Source: Actinobacteria bacterium ATB1 (GTDB taxonomy: Bacteria; Actinomycetota; Acidimicrobiia; UBA2766). From it: a DNA stretch of 13,745 nt. A program made the position numbers and the translations under genes. Of the stretch, positions 1-10,142 are shown piece by piece. The DNA lies in contig QWHP01000020.1 in NCBI GenBank assembly GCA_021404985.1, forward strand, positions 1 through 13,745, given 5' to 3'. The notes below the pieces were generated by a model. It was not told where the DNA came from. It did no database searches and saw nothing but the letters and a program-made list of their open reading frames with translations. How positions within the stretch are numbered: the stretch's first letter is position 1; every line of letters starts with the position of its first letter.

Positions 1-869
1 GGGCTCTGCTTGCGGATCATGTCCTTCAGGCCCGTCAGACGAACCGGCTCCTCGGCCGCGACGACCTCTTCGAGCAGGGCGAAGGCTTCTGTCTCGTCCT
101 TCGTGCTCTCGGGAAAGCCCACCTCGGGATCACCGTGGGCGGCCCCCGGCGAGAGGACCACTGTTCCACGGTCCGCGAGGTTGGCGAGGAGCTCGCCGAA
201 GCCGCGAAAGCCGAAGTCGGCCTCAGAGAAGGTCGGATCCTTGCGCAGGATCGCGCGCTTCAACGTAGATGCGAACACGGGACCGGAGGTACTCTGCGCG
301 AGGCCCGCCAAGGTGCGGGCGACGAGACGTTCGAGGTCGGTGGTCGACGACGTGGCCGCACGCGGGCTGCCGTTGCCGCCGCTCTCGCGGGGAAGTTCCG
401 AGTCGATCAGTCGTTCGTAGAAGAAGAACTCGTCGCAAGCAGGCGGGAGGAGGCGGGACGTGGCGGCGGCGATCCCGAACCCGATGACGCTGCGGTTCAG
501 CTCGCGGAGCTTGTGCACGAGCGGCGTGAAGTCGCTGTCCCCCGTGCCGAGGACGAAGGTCGTGATGTAGGGCCGTTCGTAACAGAGCTCGATGGCGTCG
601 ACGGCGAGCTTGATGTCGGCAGCATTCTTGCGCACCGTGCCTGAACGCTGCGGGATGTCGAGCAGCTCGACGTTGTGGTCGGTCAGGGCACGGCGATCGT
701 CGGCGAAAAGGGTCCAGTCGCCGTAGGCCCGGCGGTACACCACGCGACCCCGTTCGGCGAGGACGTCCATGACCGGGTCCAGCCGGAACTGGAGGCCGCG
801 CAACTGCTCACGCGCTCCGATGGCGAGGTTCTCGTAGTCGATGAACAGCGCGAGAGGCTCTTCCTGCAT
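1..869 (-). CDS. NYN-domain (LabA/DUF88-like) predicted nuclease with OST-HTH/LOTUS domain, 3' end outside window
   Basis: The frame is open from the ATG at 869 to the window edge (289 codons), so the C-terminus is missing. Residues 1-150 form an NYN domain, a PIN-like metal-dependent RNase fold. The three expected acidic positions are visible: D11 in FIDYEN, D85 in KNAADIKLAVD, and D111/D113 in GTGDSDF. After a Ser/Thr/Gly-rich linker, residues about 178-243 look like an OST-HTH/LOTUS domain, with the typical FGFRGFGELL turn followed by GTVVL. Residues about 259-289 may begin a second copy. Known NYN/OST-HTH proteins are thought to bind and cut RNA; the substrate here is unknown. The start lies 20 bases after the stop of the nitroreductase gene, so the two are probably co-transcribed. 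The ribosome site is weak (GGGG just before the ATG). The family call is strong; the function is inferred. Confidence 0.9.
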   Translation of the reverse strand, partial: MQEEPLALFIDYENLAIGAREQLRGLQFRLDPVMDVLAERGRVVYRRAYGDWTLFADDRRALTDHNVELLDIPQRSGTVRKNAADIKLAVDAIELCYERPYITTFVLGTGDSDFTPLVHKLRELNRSVIGFGIAAATSRLLPPACDEFFFYERLIDSELPRESGGNGSPRAATSSTTDLERLVARTLAGLAQSTSGPVFASTLKRAILRKDPTFSEADFGFRGFGELLANLADRGTVVLSPGAAHGDPEVGFPESTKDETEAFALLEEVVAAEEPVRLTGLKDMIRKQS

Positions 870-889
870 ACCCCATCATGGCACTTCGG

Positions 890-1546
890 TTACGATGTGG
901 GCGGGAATGGCCGCCGCCACAAGTCCAGATAGGTGATCTTCTCGATGGGCCGGCGCGGGGCGGGCTTGAAGTCCGTCCCCTGCGTGTAGGCGACCGGGAT
1001 GAGGGCCACCTGTGTCACGGAATCGGGGATCTCGAGGATCTCGGCTGCGTCGTTCTCGTAGGTCAGGTGGAGGGTCGTGTACGCCGAGCCGAGGCCGCGG
1101 CTGCGCAGGGCGAGCTGGAACGACCAGACGGCGGGGACGATCGAACCGTAGAGGCCGGCACCTGTGATGTTGTCCATCGCGCCTGGCCTGCCCAGGATGC
1201 ACGGGACGACATGGATCGGGACGCGGTGCAGGTTGTCGGCGAGAAACTCGGCGGAGTCGCGGATGCGCTGCGCTCCCGGGTCGGCGGCCCTGTCCGGCAT
1301 CGCAGCCGCCATCATGTCCCGATAGTCGTAGAACGCACGGCGGTAGAGGTCGGCGAGAGCTTCCCGTTTGCCGGGATCCTTGACGACCATCCATCGCCAG
1401 CCCTGCATGTTGGACCCCGTCGGCGCCTGGATGGCGAGACGGAGACAATCCATGACCACGCTGTCGGGCACCCCGCGTTCGAGGTCGAGGCGCTTCCGCA
1501 CTGCCCGGGTGGTGGTCAAGAGTTCGTCGACGACTGCCGTGTCCAT
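890..1546 (-). CDS. nitroreductase-family FMN oxidoreductase
   Basis: This 218-residue protein has the size of a single-domain nitroreductase, an FMN-dependent NAD(P)H oxidoreductase that usually acts as a cytoplasmic dimer. The N-terminal phosphate-binding segment TTTRAVRKRLD is at residues 11-21, where the family has an Arg-rich ArRSvR-like motif. The flavin-contacting segment APTGSNMQGWRW is at 41-52. A conserved late helix-strand segment, RSRGLGSAYTTL, is at about 148-159. The physiological substrate cannot be told from sequence; family members reduce nitro groups, quinones, enones or flavins, and some are dehalogenases. The ATG at 1546 is preceded by a good AGGGAG ribosome site six bases away. 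It is the first gene of a probable two-gene minus-strand operon with the NYN protein, and it diverges from the EEP gene. Confidence 0.9.
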   Translation of the reverse strand: MDTAVVDELLTTTRAVRKRLDLERGVPDSVVMDCLRLAIQAPTGSNMQGWRWMVVKDPGKREALADLYRRAFYDYRDMMAAAMPDRAADPGAQRIRDSAEFLADNLHRVPIHVVPCILGRPGAMDNITGAGLYGSIVPAVWSFQLALRSRGLGSAYTTLHLTYENDAAEILEIPDSVTQVALIPVAYTQGTDFKPAPRRPIEKITYLDLWRRPFPPTS

Positions 1547-1631
1547 GTGGCGTTCTCCCTGATGGGCTCACGGGACCCGGCCCAGAGGCGTGACCGGGGG
1601 CTGACGTGGCTTACTACGCTGCCAGAGAGCC
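1547..1631. promoter_or_regulatory. divergent intergenic region between nitroreductase and EEP genes
   Basis: These 85 bases separate two divergent start codons, so both promoters should lie here or extend into the genes. I see the AGGGAG ribosome site of the nitroreductase on the minus strand and a weak AGAGAG on the plus strand before the EEP start. I see no convincing -35/-10 pair or long dyad. Confidence 0.4.
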
Positions 1632-2294
1632 ATGCGCATCGCCACATTCAACGTCCGGCACTGCACCCTCTCCGGTCGCGGGAACGAGACCGTCGACATG
1701 GAGGCGACCGCATCCGCCGCGCGTGCGCTCGATGCCGACGTCCTCGCAGTGCAGGAGCTCGACGTCGGCCTCGAACGTAGCGGAGAGATCCACCAGCCGG
1801 ACACTCTCGCTCTCCTGCTCGGCATGAACGTGGCGTTCGTACCCGCGATCGAGCGGGGCGAACTCGCCTACGGGATCGCCCTCTACAGCAGGGCGCCGCT
1901 CGACGGTGGACGCATGTTCCTTCCCGGCAACGAGGATCGCGAGCCCCGTGTCCTCTGGGCCGGGCGCACGGCCGGCGTCTCGGTGGTGACGACGCACCTC
2001 TCCACCGACAAGTCGCTGGCCGTCAGGCAGCTCCGCATCGTCATCGACACAGCGTCCGCCCTTCCCGCGCCACAGGTGGTTGCCGGGGACCTCAACCTCG
2101 AGTCGCCGGATCTCGGGTATGCCTTCGACGCAGGCTTCAGACGGGCGGGCGCGCTCGAGACCTGGCCTCGCAAGCACCCGCGTCGGGGAATCGACCACAT
2201 CCTCGTGCGCGGCGACGTCGAGGTGGGTTCCGCAGAATCGCCGCTTCTTCCGGTCAGCGACCATCGTCCACTCGTCGCCGACCTGACCACGTGA
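1632..2294 (+). CDS. endonuclease/exonuclease/phosphatase (EEP) family enzyme
   Basis: This 220-residue protein carries the complete EEP (DNase I-like) motif series: TFNVR with N7, QELD with metal ligand E42, GIALYSR, THLS with H122, GDLN with D153 and N155, RGIDHIL, and the C-terminal SDHRPL with D210 and H211. Such enzymes are Mg-dependent phosphodiesterases or phosphatases acting on nucleic acids, nucleotides, or phosphoinositide/sphingomyelin-type lipids; sequence alone does not choose between them. No signal peptide or membrane segment is visible, so it is probably cytoplasmic, which slightly favours a nucleic-acid or nucleotide substrate. It is short for the family but no core motif is missing. 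The SNF2 helicase follows after 190 bases of repeats; that gap makes a shared transcript possible but not certain. Confidence 0.88.
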   Translation: MRIATFNVRHCTLSGRGNETVDMEATASAARALDADVLAVQELDVGLERSGEIHQPDTLALLLGMNVAFVPAIERGELAYGIALYSRAPLDGGRMFLPGNEDREPRVLWAGRTAGVSVVTTHLSTDKSLAVRQLRIVIDTASALPAPQVVAGDLNLESPDLGYAFDAGFRRAGALETWPRKHPRRGIDHILVRGDVEVGSAESPLLPVSDHRPLVADLTT

Positions 2295-2314
2295 CTGCGT
2301 GACTGCACGACCAC

Positions 2315-2368
2315 GCGGGGTTGCGTGGGTTTGCGGGGTTACGTGGGTTTGCGGGGTTACGTGGGCGG
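2315..2368 (+). repeat. three-copy 18-bp tandem repeat with six G-runs (potential G-quadruplex)
   Basis: Units lie at 2315-2332, 2333-2350 and 2351-2368 with consensus GCGGGGTTACGTGGGTTT. The first copy has TTGC instead of TTAC, and the last ends GGGCGG. The plus strand from 2317 to 2365 has six runs of three or four G separated by loops of 6, 5, 6, 5 and 6 bases. This satisfies the usual G3+N1-7 quadruplex pattern. Function is unknown. Confidence 0.85.
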
Positions 2369-2423
2369 ATTTTGGCACGCCTGTGATGTCGGGATCTGCC
2401 CAGGTGGGTGTGGTCTTCCGGCG

Positions 2424-2443
2424 TTGCGTGGGGTTGCGTGGGG
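2424..2443 (+). repeat. two-copy 10-bp tandem repeat sharing the upstream repeat core
   Basis: TTGCGTGGGG is present twice back to back. Together with the preceding bases it recreates the core GGGGTTGCGTGGG (2430-2442) of the 18-bp array about 60 bases upstream. It lies 41 bases before the helicase start codon. Confidence 0.7.
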
Positions 2444-2484
2444 TGCTCCGCGGCCATGACGCAGGTGGCGTGTAGAACTCGGGC

Positions 2485-5973
<3,489 letters not shown>

Positions 5974-5974
5974 C

Positions 5975-7093
5975 ATGGCAGGCAGCGGACGACCTCCGAA
6001 TCGCAAACGCCGGATGAGTCGGACTGAGCTCGACGACGGCATCGATGTTCCGGCGGACGTCCAGGACGACGAGGCCGGTAGGACGATCGGCGCACGAGCA
6101 CGGCGTCTCGACTCCGGCGGGTCCGAGGACGTCGACGTCGACGACGAGGACGATGACGATGACGATGACGAGGACGATGACGAACGTGATGCTCTCGTGG
6201 TGTCGCGCCTGGGCGTTTGGCAACGGTTCGTCCACACTGGCGCGATCCCGGTCGAGGACGGCATCAAGGCGCGGACGCGTCGCGGCCGTATCGGATCCAC
6301 GTGGTGGTCACAGCGCTTTCTCTCCGTGATCGAGGAGCTCGACCTCGGCGGCCGTCTCGACCGCGCCCGCACCTACGCACGCAAGGGCCAGGTGACCGAC
6401 ATCGACGTCGACAGGGGCCGGATGACGGCGCGTGTGCAGGGAAGCAGGCGGACCCCTTACCGAGTCGAGATCAGGCTGCAGACTCTCGACGACGAGGACT
6501 GGACGAGCGCGGTCGAGGCGCTCGGGCGCAGGGCCTCGTTCGCGGCGCGCCTTCTCGCCGGGGAGATGCCCGACGACGTCGAAGCGGCTTTCGCCGAGTC
6601 GCATGTTGCCCTTTTTCCCCGGGCGGCCGCCGAGCTGTCGATGCAGTGCACGTGTCCGGACTGGTCGGTGCCCTGCAAGCACGTTGCCGCAGTCCTCTAC
6701 CTCATGGCCGAGGAGCTCGACACCGATCCCTTCCTTCTCATGACGTGGCGCGGCAGGACCAAGGACGAGTTGCTCGCGATGGTCCGGGAGCAGCGCGGAG
6801 CCGCCGTCCGTGGAGGCGGATCGCAGGTGCGGGGGACGACCACCGAGGACGGAGCCGCCGGCGGGCGTGAAGCTGCCGGATTCTGGTCCCGGAGCGAGAT
6901 TCGCCTCGTCACGAATCTGCCCGAATCGCCTGTAGACATCATGTCCTTCACCCGGTCGACGCAACCAGTTGCGGCGCCCTGCGTCGAGCTGTCGGGGATG
7001 CCCGAGTACGGGCGGATCCTCGCCCGCGCGGCAGCCAGGGCGGCGAAGGCGGCGCGACGCGCACGTGGGGTGGGTGGTACTCGGGAGGGGTGA
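5975..7093 (+). CDS. SWIM zinc-finger protein, partner of the SNF2 helicase
   Basis: This 372-residue protein has a canonical SWIM zinc-binding signature, C225-x-C227 then C234-x-H236 (CTCPDWSVPCKH), followed by a helix AAVLYLMAEEL. SWIM domains are thought to bind DNA or proteins and are repeatedly found beside SNF2 helicases (for example, to my knowledge, Rv2101-Rv2102 in Mycobacterium tuberculosis and ywqA-ywqB in Bacillus subtilis). Residues 72-220 contain the usual family body with W/F-rich segments such as GSTWWSQRFLSVIEEL. Unusual is an almost pure Asp/Glu run at 51-70. The C-terminus (about 345-372) is Ala/Arg-rich and basic, so the protein is strongly charge-polarised. The ATG at 5975 is one base past the helicase stop, and GGGAGAG lies seven bases upstream. 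Joint action with the helicase is a strong inference; the exact role is unknown. Confidence 0.92.
   Translation: MAGSGRPPNRKRRMSRTELDDGIDVPADVQDDEAGRTIGARARRLDSGGSEDVDVDDEDDDDDDDEDDDERDALVVSRLGVWQRFVHTGAIPVEDGIKARTRRGRIGSTWWSQRFLSVIEELDLGGRLDRARTYARKGQVTDIDVDRGRMTARVQGSRRTPYRVEIRLQTLDDEDWTSAVEALGRRASFAARLLAGEMPDDVEAAFAESHVALFPRAAAELSMQCTCPDWSVPCKHVAAVLYLMAEELDTDPFLLMTWRGRTKDELLAMVREQRGAAVRGGGSQVRGTTTEDGAAGGREAAGFWSRSEIRLVTNLPESPVDIMSFTRSTQPVAAPCVELSGMPEYGRILARAAARAAKAARRARGVGGTREG
6125..6184 (+). repeat. GAC/GAT/GAG trinucleotide run encoding an acidic tract
   Basis: Twenty codons (residues 51-70 of the SWIM protein) encode only Asp and Glu apart from two Val. The central part is a GACGAT hexanucleotide repeat. 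Alternating synonymous codons suggest either slippage history or selection against a pure triplet repeat. Confidence 0.8.
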
Positions 7094-7106
7094 CGGCGAA
7101 CCCACA

Positions 7107-7112
7107 TTGACA
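7107..7112 (+). promoter_or_regulatory. candidate -35 box upstream of the acyl-CoA dehydrogenase
   Basis: A perfect TTGACA lies 98 bases after... more exactly just upstream of the operator dyads, about 100 bases before the start codon. The best -10-like hexamers are TCAACT at 18-base spacing (poor match) and TATTCT at 23-base spacing (too far). The box is therefore plausible but not secure. Confidence 0.35.
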
Positions 7113-7128
7113 CGCGACTAGACCATGG

Positions 7129-7164
7129 AGTCAACTATTCTTGACTGACTGGTCAACCAGTGAA
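7129..7164 (+). promoter_or_regulatory. overlapping dyads, probable TetR-type operator for the acyl-CoA dehydrogenase
   Basis: Two adjacent inverted repeats are visible. AGTCAA-N6-TTGACT is perfect at 7129-7146. ACTGG-TCAA-CCAGT is at 7148-7161. The 24 bases at 7141-7164 also form an imperfect dyad with 16 of 24 positions symmetric. The size and the ACTG/CAGT half-sites resemble operators of TetR-family regulators of fatty-acid and acyl-CoA genes. The elements sit between the candidate -35 box and the gene, where a repressor would block transcription. No regulator gene is in the window. Confidence 0.6.
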
Positions 7165-7198
7165 AACCTTTGCTTCACAAAGCGCCCGAACCGACCTC

Positions 7199-7204
7199 GG
7201 AGGG
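7199..7204 (+). promoter_or_regulatory. ribosome binding site fixing the acyl-CoA dehydrogenase start
   Basis: GGAGGG lies six bases before the ATG at 7211. An in-frame GTG at 7160 would add 17 residues but has no ribosome site and falls inside the operator dyad, so 7211 is preferred. Confidence 0.85.
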
Positions 7205-7210
7205 ATTCTC

Positions 7211-8407
7211 ATGTTCGAGCTGAACGACGACGTCAAGGAGATCCGCGACTGGGTCCACGAGTTCGCGGAGAAAGAGATCCGGCCGCAGGCCGAGTACTAC
7301 GACGAGACCGAGGAGACCCCTTGGCCTGTCCTGAAGAAGGCGGCCGAGGTGGGTATCTACTCGCTCGACTTCTGGGCGCAGACCTTCGGTGAGCCGAGCG
7401 GCCTGCAGCTCCCCGTCGTCACGGAGGAGCTCTTCTGGGGTGACGCGGGGATCGCCCTTTCGATCCAGGGGACTCTGCTCGGGGTGACCGGCATTCTCGG
7501 CAACGGGACTCCGGAACAGCTCGCCGAGTGGGCCCCCAAGTGTTTCGGGACCCCGGACGATCTCAAGATGGCCTGCTGGTGCATGACCGAGCCCCAGGCG
7601 GGAAGCGACGTGGGGTCGCTGCGTACTCGGGCCGTGCGCGACGGGGACGAGTGGATCCTGAACGGCACGAAGGTTTTTATCACCAACGGCGGTAGCGCGG
7701 ACGTCCACGTCGTAGTCGCTACGGTCGATCCGGAGCTCCGCCACCGCGGCCAGGCCACTTTCATCGTCCCGAAGGGGACGCCCGGTCTGAGCCAGGGCAA
7801 GAAGGAGAAGAAGCTCGGCATCCGTGCCTCGCACACCGCCGAAGTCGTCTTCGAGGACGTGCGTATCCCGATGGAGTACCTGCTCGGCGGCCCCGACAAG
7901 CTGAACGCGAAGCTCGACAGGGCGCGGAGCGGCCAGTCGACCGGGCGATCCGGCGGTCTCTCCACCCTCGAGAGCACTCGTCCCGCAGTGGCGGCGCAGG
8001 CGCTCGGTGTCGCACGGGCCGCCTACGAGTTCGCCCTCCAGTACGCGATGGAGAGGGAGCAGTTCGGGCACCCGATCATCGAGAACCAGGCCATCGCCTT
8101 CAAGCTCGCGGACATGGCCGCCGACATCGACGCAGCCCGGCTGCTCACGTGGCGCGCAGCCACGATGGCTCGCAACGGCCGGCCCTTCCGTCACGCCGAG
8201 GGTTCGATGGCGAAGCTGAAGGCATCCGAGACCGCGGTTCGCGTCACCGAACAGGCCGTGCAGATCCTCGGCGGCTACGGCTACATCCGCGAGTTCCCCG
8301 TCGAGCGCTACTACAGGGATGCGAAGATCTTCACGATCTACGAAGGCACCTCCGAGATCCAGCGTCTCGTGATCAGCCGTGCGCTGAAGGCCAGTCTCGA
8401 TCGTTGA
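7211..8407 (+). CDS. acyl-CoA dehydrogenase
   Basis: This 398-residue enzyme, typical in length, would catalyse FAD-dependent alpha,beta-dehydrogenation of an acyl-CoA and pass electrons to electron-transfer flavoprotein. The first signature is at about 121-136 (ACWCMTEPQAGSD). The middle-domain segment WILNGTKVFITNGG follows. The second family signature runs from Q351 (QILGGYGYIREFP) to D370. The catalytic base is E378 in IYEGTSEIQR, as in medium-chain and glutaryl types. The segment near residues 235-265, with RARSGQSTGRSGG then STRPAVAAQALG, is longer than in standard fatty acyl members, so the substrate may not be a simple straight-chain acyl-CoA. The start follows a strong ribosome site and a dyad-rich promoter, so it is probably regulated separately from the SWIM gene upstream. 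Its last 35 bases overlap the convergent UbiB-like gene. Confidence 0.95.
   Translation: MFELNDDVKEIRDWVHEFAEKEIRPQAEYYDETEETPWPVLKKAAEVGIYSLDFWAQTFGEPSGLQLPVVTEELFWGDAGIALSIQGTLLGVTGILGNGTPEQLAEWAPKCFGTPDDLKMACWCMTEPQAGSDVGSLRTRAVRDGDEWILNGTKVFITNGGSADVHVVVATVDPELRHRGQATFIVPKGTPGLSQGKKEKKLGIRASHTAEVVFEDVRIPMEYLLGGPDKLNAKLDRARSGQSTGRSGGLSTLESTRPAVAAQALGVARAAYEFALQYAMEREQFGHPIIENQAIAFKLADMAADIDAARLLTWRAATMARNGRPFRHAEGSMAKLKASETAVRVTEQAVQILGGYGYIREFPVERYYRDAKIFTIYEGTSEIQRLVISRALKASLDR
8373..8407. other. convergent 3' overlap of two genes
   Basis: The acyl-CoA dehydrogenase stop (TGA at 8405-8407) lies beyond the stop of the opposing UbiB-like gene (TCA at 8373-8375 on the plus strand). The last 11 codons of each therefore share DNA. 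There is no room for an intergenic terminator, and no hairpin with a T-run is visible nearby. Confidence 0.9.
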
Positions 8408-9956
8408 TCGGAGACCGCGCCACCGGCAGGATCCCGCTCGCCTCCATCGGGTCGTCGTCGGGCGCGAGCTGCCGTGCCTGGCCTGTGACGTGCAGGAGGT
8501 TCTTCAGGAACAGCGCGAGCTCGGTGGGGAGCCTCAGACCGTGCGCCGACAGGATCCGGGCGATGAGCTCGAAATCGTGGGCGATGTCGCCGAGCCTCTC
8601 GGGGTCTTCCGTCTCGATCTTGCGTAGGACGACCTCGACCTGATCGGCGAGGGTCCCGAGGTCGGTGCCGGGTGGGAACGCGCCCAACTGGCCCAAGGCC
8701 TCGATCTGGAGCGGGAGGTCTTCGGTCGCCAGCGAAGCGATCCAGCGGCCGAGCGCCCAGCGCTGCGCCTCGTCGAAACGGCCCACGATGCCGTAGTCGA
8801 GAAGCCCGTGCGTTCCGTCGTCCAGTGCGAGCATGTTCCCGGCGTGCATGTCGGCGTGGAACACGCCGTAGGTGAGCGCGGCCTCGAGCACCGCCCGGGT
8901 GCCGACCCGGAGCAGGGCGGCGGGGTCCTCGACCGCACGATCTGATGCCTCCCCGAGACGGCTTCCGTGGAGGCGTTCCATGACGAGCACGCGCTCCGTG
9001 ACCAGTCCCGGGACCGGGTGGGGCACGCGCACGTCGAGGTGTCCGGACTCCTCGAAAGCCATCGCGAGCTCGATCATGTTCTCGGCCTCGAGGCGGAAGT
9101 CGAGTTCCTCGACGACGGTCTCGCAGAAGAGGGTCGACATCCCGACGAGGTTCAGGGTGTCGAGGAGCTCCACGGCGTCTGCGCTCGTGGCGAGTCGGTG
9201 CAGGACCGCGACGTCCGCCTCGAGCCGCCGGCGAACGTTCGGTCGCTGGACCTTGACGGCGACCTCCTGGCCGGAGCGGAGCCTCGCGGCATGTACCTGT
9301 GCGATCGACGCCGAGGCGAGTGGGTCCGCGTCGAAGAAGGAGAAGTCGTGCGCCAGAGGCCCGAGGTCGGCCTCGATGACATCGATGATGTCGGACGTCG
9401 GGTGCGGACGCACCTCGTCGTGGCATCGGGAGAACTCGGCCACGACCTCTTCGGGAAGCAGCCCGTGTGCCGACCCGAGGAGCTGTCCGAACTTCACGTA
9501 GGTGGGACCGAGTGTCTCGAGGCAGATACGCAGCCGGCGGGCTGTCGCGAGGGTGAAGGGGGAGGTGTCACCCTCCGGTTTCTCGAGCGCCCCCCCGGCC
9601 TCGATTCGAGCGAGCATCCGGTCCGGAAGTGTCCCGGTCCGGCGCCGGTCGGCCACCCAGCTCCGGATTCCGGTTTCGGAGGACTTCGACGCGTCTCTCA
9701 GGTCGAGACCGAGAGCGAGGACCTGCGCGAAGACCTCGAACCCGACCTGGAGTAGGCGCCGGACGGGTACGGGGCCCGACAGAAGGTCCCGCGCGCGCTG
9801 CGCAGCGGCGTTGCGCGCGAGGACATTGGTCGAGAAGAGCGCTCGCGCGTACTCGGGCAGGCCCTCCTGCGCGGCGAGCCAGCGAGAAGTACCGAGTGCC
9901 CGCTCGCGCCAGCCGGGGTTGGATCCGGCGACGGTCAGGCGAGGGGCAGGTCCCAT
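8373..9956 (-). CDS. ABC1/UbiB-family atypical protein kinase-like ATPase
   Basis: This 527-residue protein belongs to the UbiB/ADCK family, atypical kinase-like ATPases linked to quinone biosynthesis and lipid homeostasis. The family hallmarks are present: KxGQ motif K155-F-G-Q158, the Ala-rich loop PLASASIAQVH, ATP-binding K235 in VAVKVQRP, EELDFRLEAENM, catalytic D369 and N374 in HADMHAGN, and the metal ligand D387 in LLDYG. The Ala-rich loop reads ASAS where many members have AAAS. The N-terminal region before KxGQ is about 150 residues, longer than in many homologues. The C-terminus lacks the transmembrane hairpin seen in proteobacterial UbiB. The ATG at 9956 has no clear ribosome site. 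The frame remains open upstream but without a better start, so the first residues are uncertain. No quinone gene is nearby. Confidence 0.92.
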   Translation of the reverse strand: MGPAPRLTVAGSNPGWRERALGTSRWLAAQEGLPEYARALFSTNVLARNAAAQRARDLLSGPVPVRRLLQVGFEVFAQVLALGLDLRDASKSSETGIRSWVADRRRTGTLPDRMLARIEAGGALEKPEGDTSPFTLATARRLRICLETLGPTYVKFGQLLGSAHGLLPEEVVAEFSRCHDEVRPHPTSDIIDVIEADLGPLAHDFSFFDADPLASASIAQVHAARLRSGQEVAVKVQRPNVRRRLEADVAVLHRLATSADAVELLDTLNLVGMSTLFCETVVEELDFRLEAENMIELAMAFEESGHLDVRVPHPVPGLVTERVLVMERLHGSRLGEASDRAVEDPAALLRVGTRAVLEAALTYGVFHADMHAGNMLALDDGTHGLLDYGIVGRFDEAQRWALGRWIASLATEDLPLQIEALGQLGAFPPGTDLGTLADQVEVVLRKIETEDPERLGDIAHDFELIARILSAHGLRLPTELALFLKNLLHVTGQARQLAPDDDPMEASGILPVARSPINDRDWPSAHG

Positions 9957-10059
9957 GCAGGGATTCTTGGCGAAAGCGCGCCGGAAAGCGAGGATCCCCG
10001 AGCACCGAACCCGGCCCGCCCGGGATCGAAGCCCCCATTCGCGGCTCCCTGCCCTCTAT

Positions 10060-10077
10060 CATCCCGGCGGCGGGATG
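10060..10077. promoter_or_regulatory. perfect 7-bp hairpin/dyad CATCCCG-GCGG-CGGGATG
   Basis: The two 7-base arms pair perfectly around a 4-base loop. There is no T-run on either side, and both flanking genes point away, so an intrinsic terminator is unlikely. An operator or an RNA hairpin in the leader of the plus-strand operon is more plausible. Confidence 0.5.
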
Positions 10078-10116
10078 GTCCGCAGCCTTTGTGGGCATCC
10101 CCGGACGGAGTACATC

Positions 10117-10136
10117 GATCGGAACTGGATCGGAAC
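10117..10136 (+). repeat. 9-bp direct repeat GATCGGAAC with 11-base period
   Basis: Two identical copies are separated by TG and end six bases before the ATG at 10143. One helical turn between copies would suit a regulator binding one face of the DNA. It also overlaps the only weak ribosome-site candidate, so translational control is possible. Confidence 0.6.
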
Positions 10137-10142
10137 GGCTTG

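Larger units (their letters stand above)
2295..2484. promoter_or_regulatory. repeat-rich intergenic region upstream of the SNF2 helicase
   Basis: This 190-base gap holds several short direct repeats: an 8-base doublet GTGACTGC at 2291-2306, a three-copy 18-base tandem array at 2315-2368, and a 10-base doublet at 2424-2443. A 13-base core, GGGGTTRCGTGGG, occurs four times on the plus strand (2317, 2335, 2353 and 2430). It presumably contains the helicase promoter, but no standard -35/-10 pair stands out. The ribosome site before the ATG at 2485 is poor. Confidence 0.55.
9957..10142. promoter_or_regulatory. divergent intergenic region between UbiB-like and DivIVA-like genes
   Basis: This 186-base region must carry both divergent promoters. 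It contains a perfect 18-base hairpin at 10060-10077 and a 9-base direct repeat at 10117-10136. A GC-rich CCCGGCCCGCCCGGG patch is at about 10010-10024. No convincing -35/-10 pair was seen on either strand. Confidence 0.45.

Noticed and set aside
876..1571. A 231-codon minus-strand frame overlapping the nitroreductase gene
   Set aside because: Its translation is Arg/Pro/Gly-rich with no domain; the overlapping 890-1546 frame has clear nitroreductase motifs and a ribosome site.
2315..2368. Possible CRISPR array
   Set aside because: The 18-bp units are directly adjacent with no spacers, and no cas gene is present; it is a simple tandem repeat.
7160..7210. Upstream GTG start for the acyl-CoA dehydrogenase
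   Set aside because: It lacks a ribosome site, lies in the operator dyad, and adds residues not typical of the family; ATG at 7211 has GGAGGG at ideal spacing.
10060..10077. Intrinsic terminator
   Set aside because: The hairpin has no T-run and both neighbouring genes are transcribed away from it.
10089..10142. Upstream TTG start for the DivIVA-like gene
   Set aside because: The added residues have no family match and would translate the direct repeat; ATG at 10143 or 10152 is more likely.
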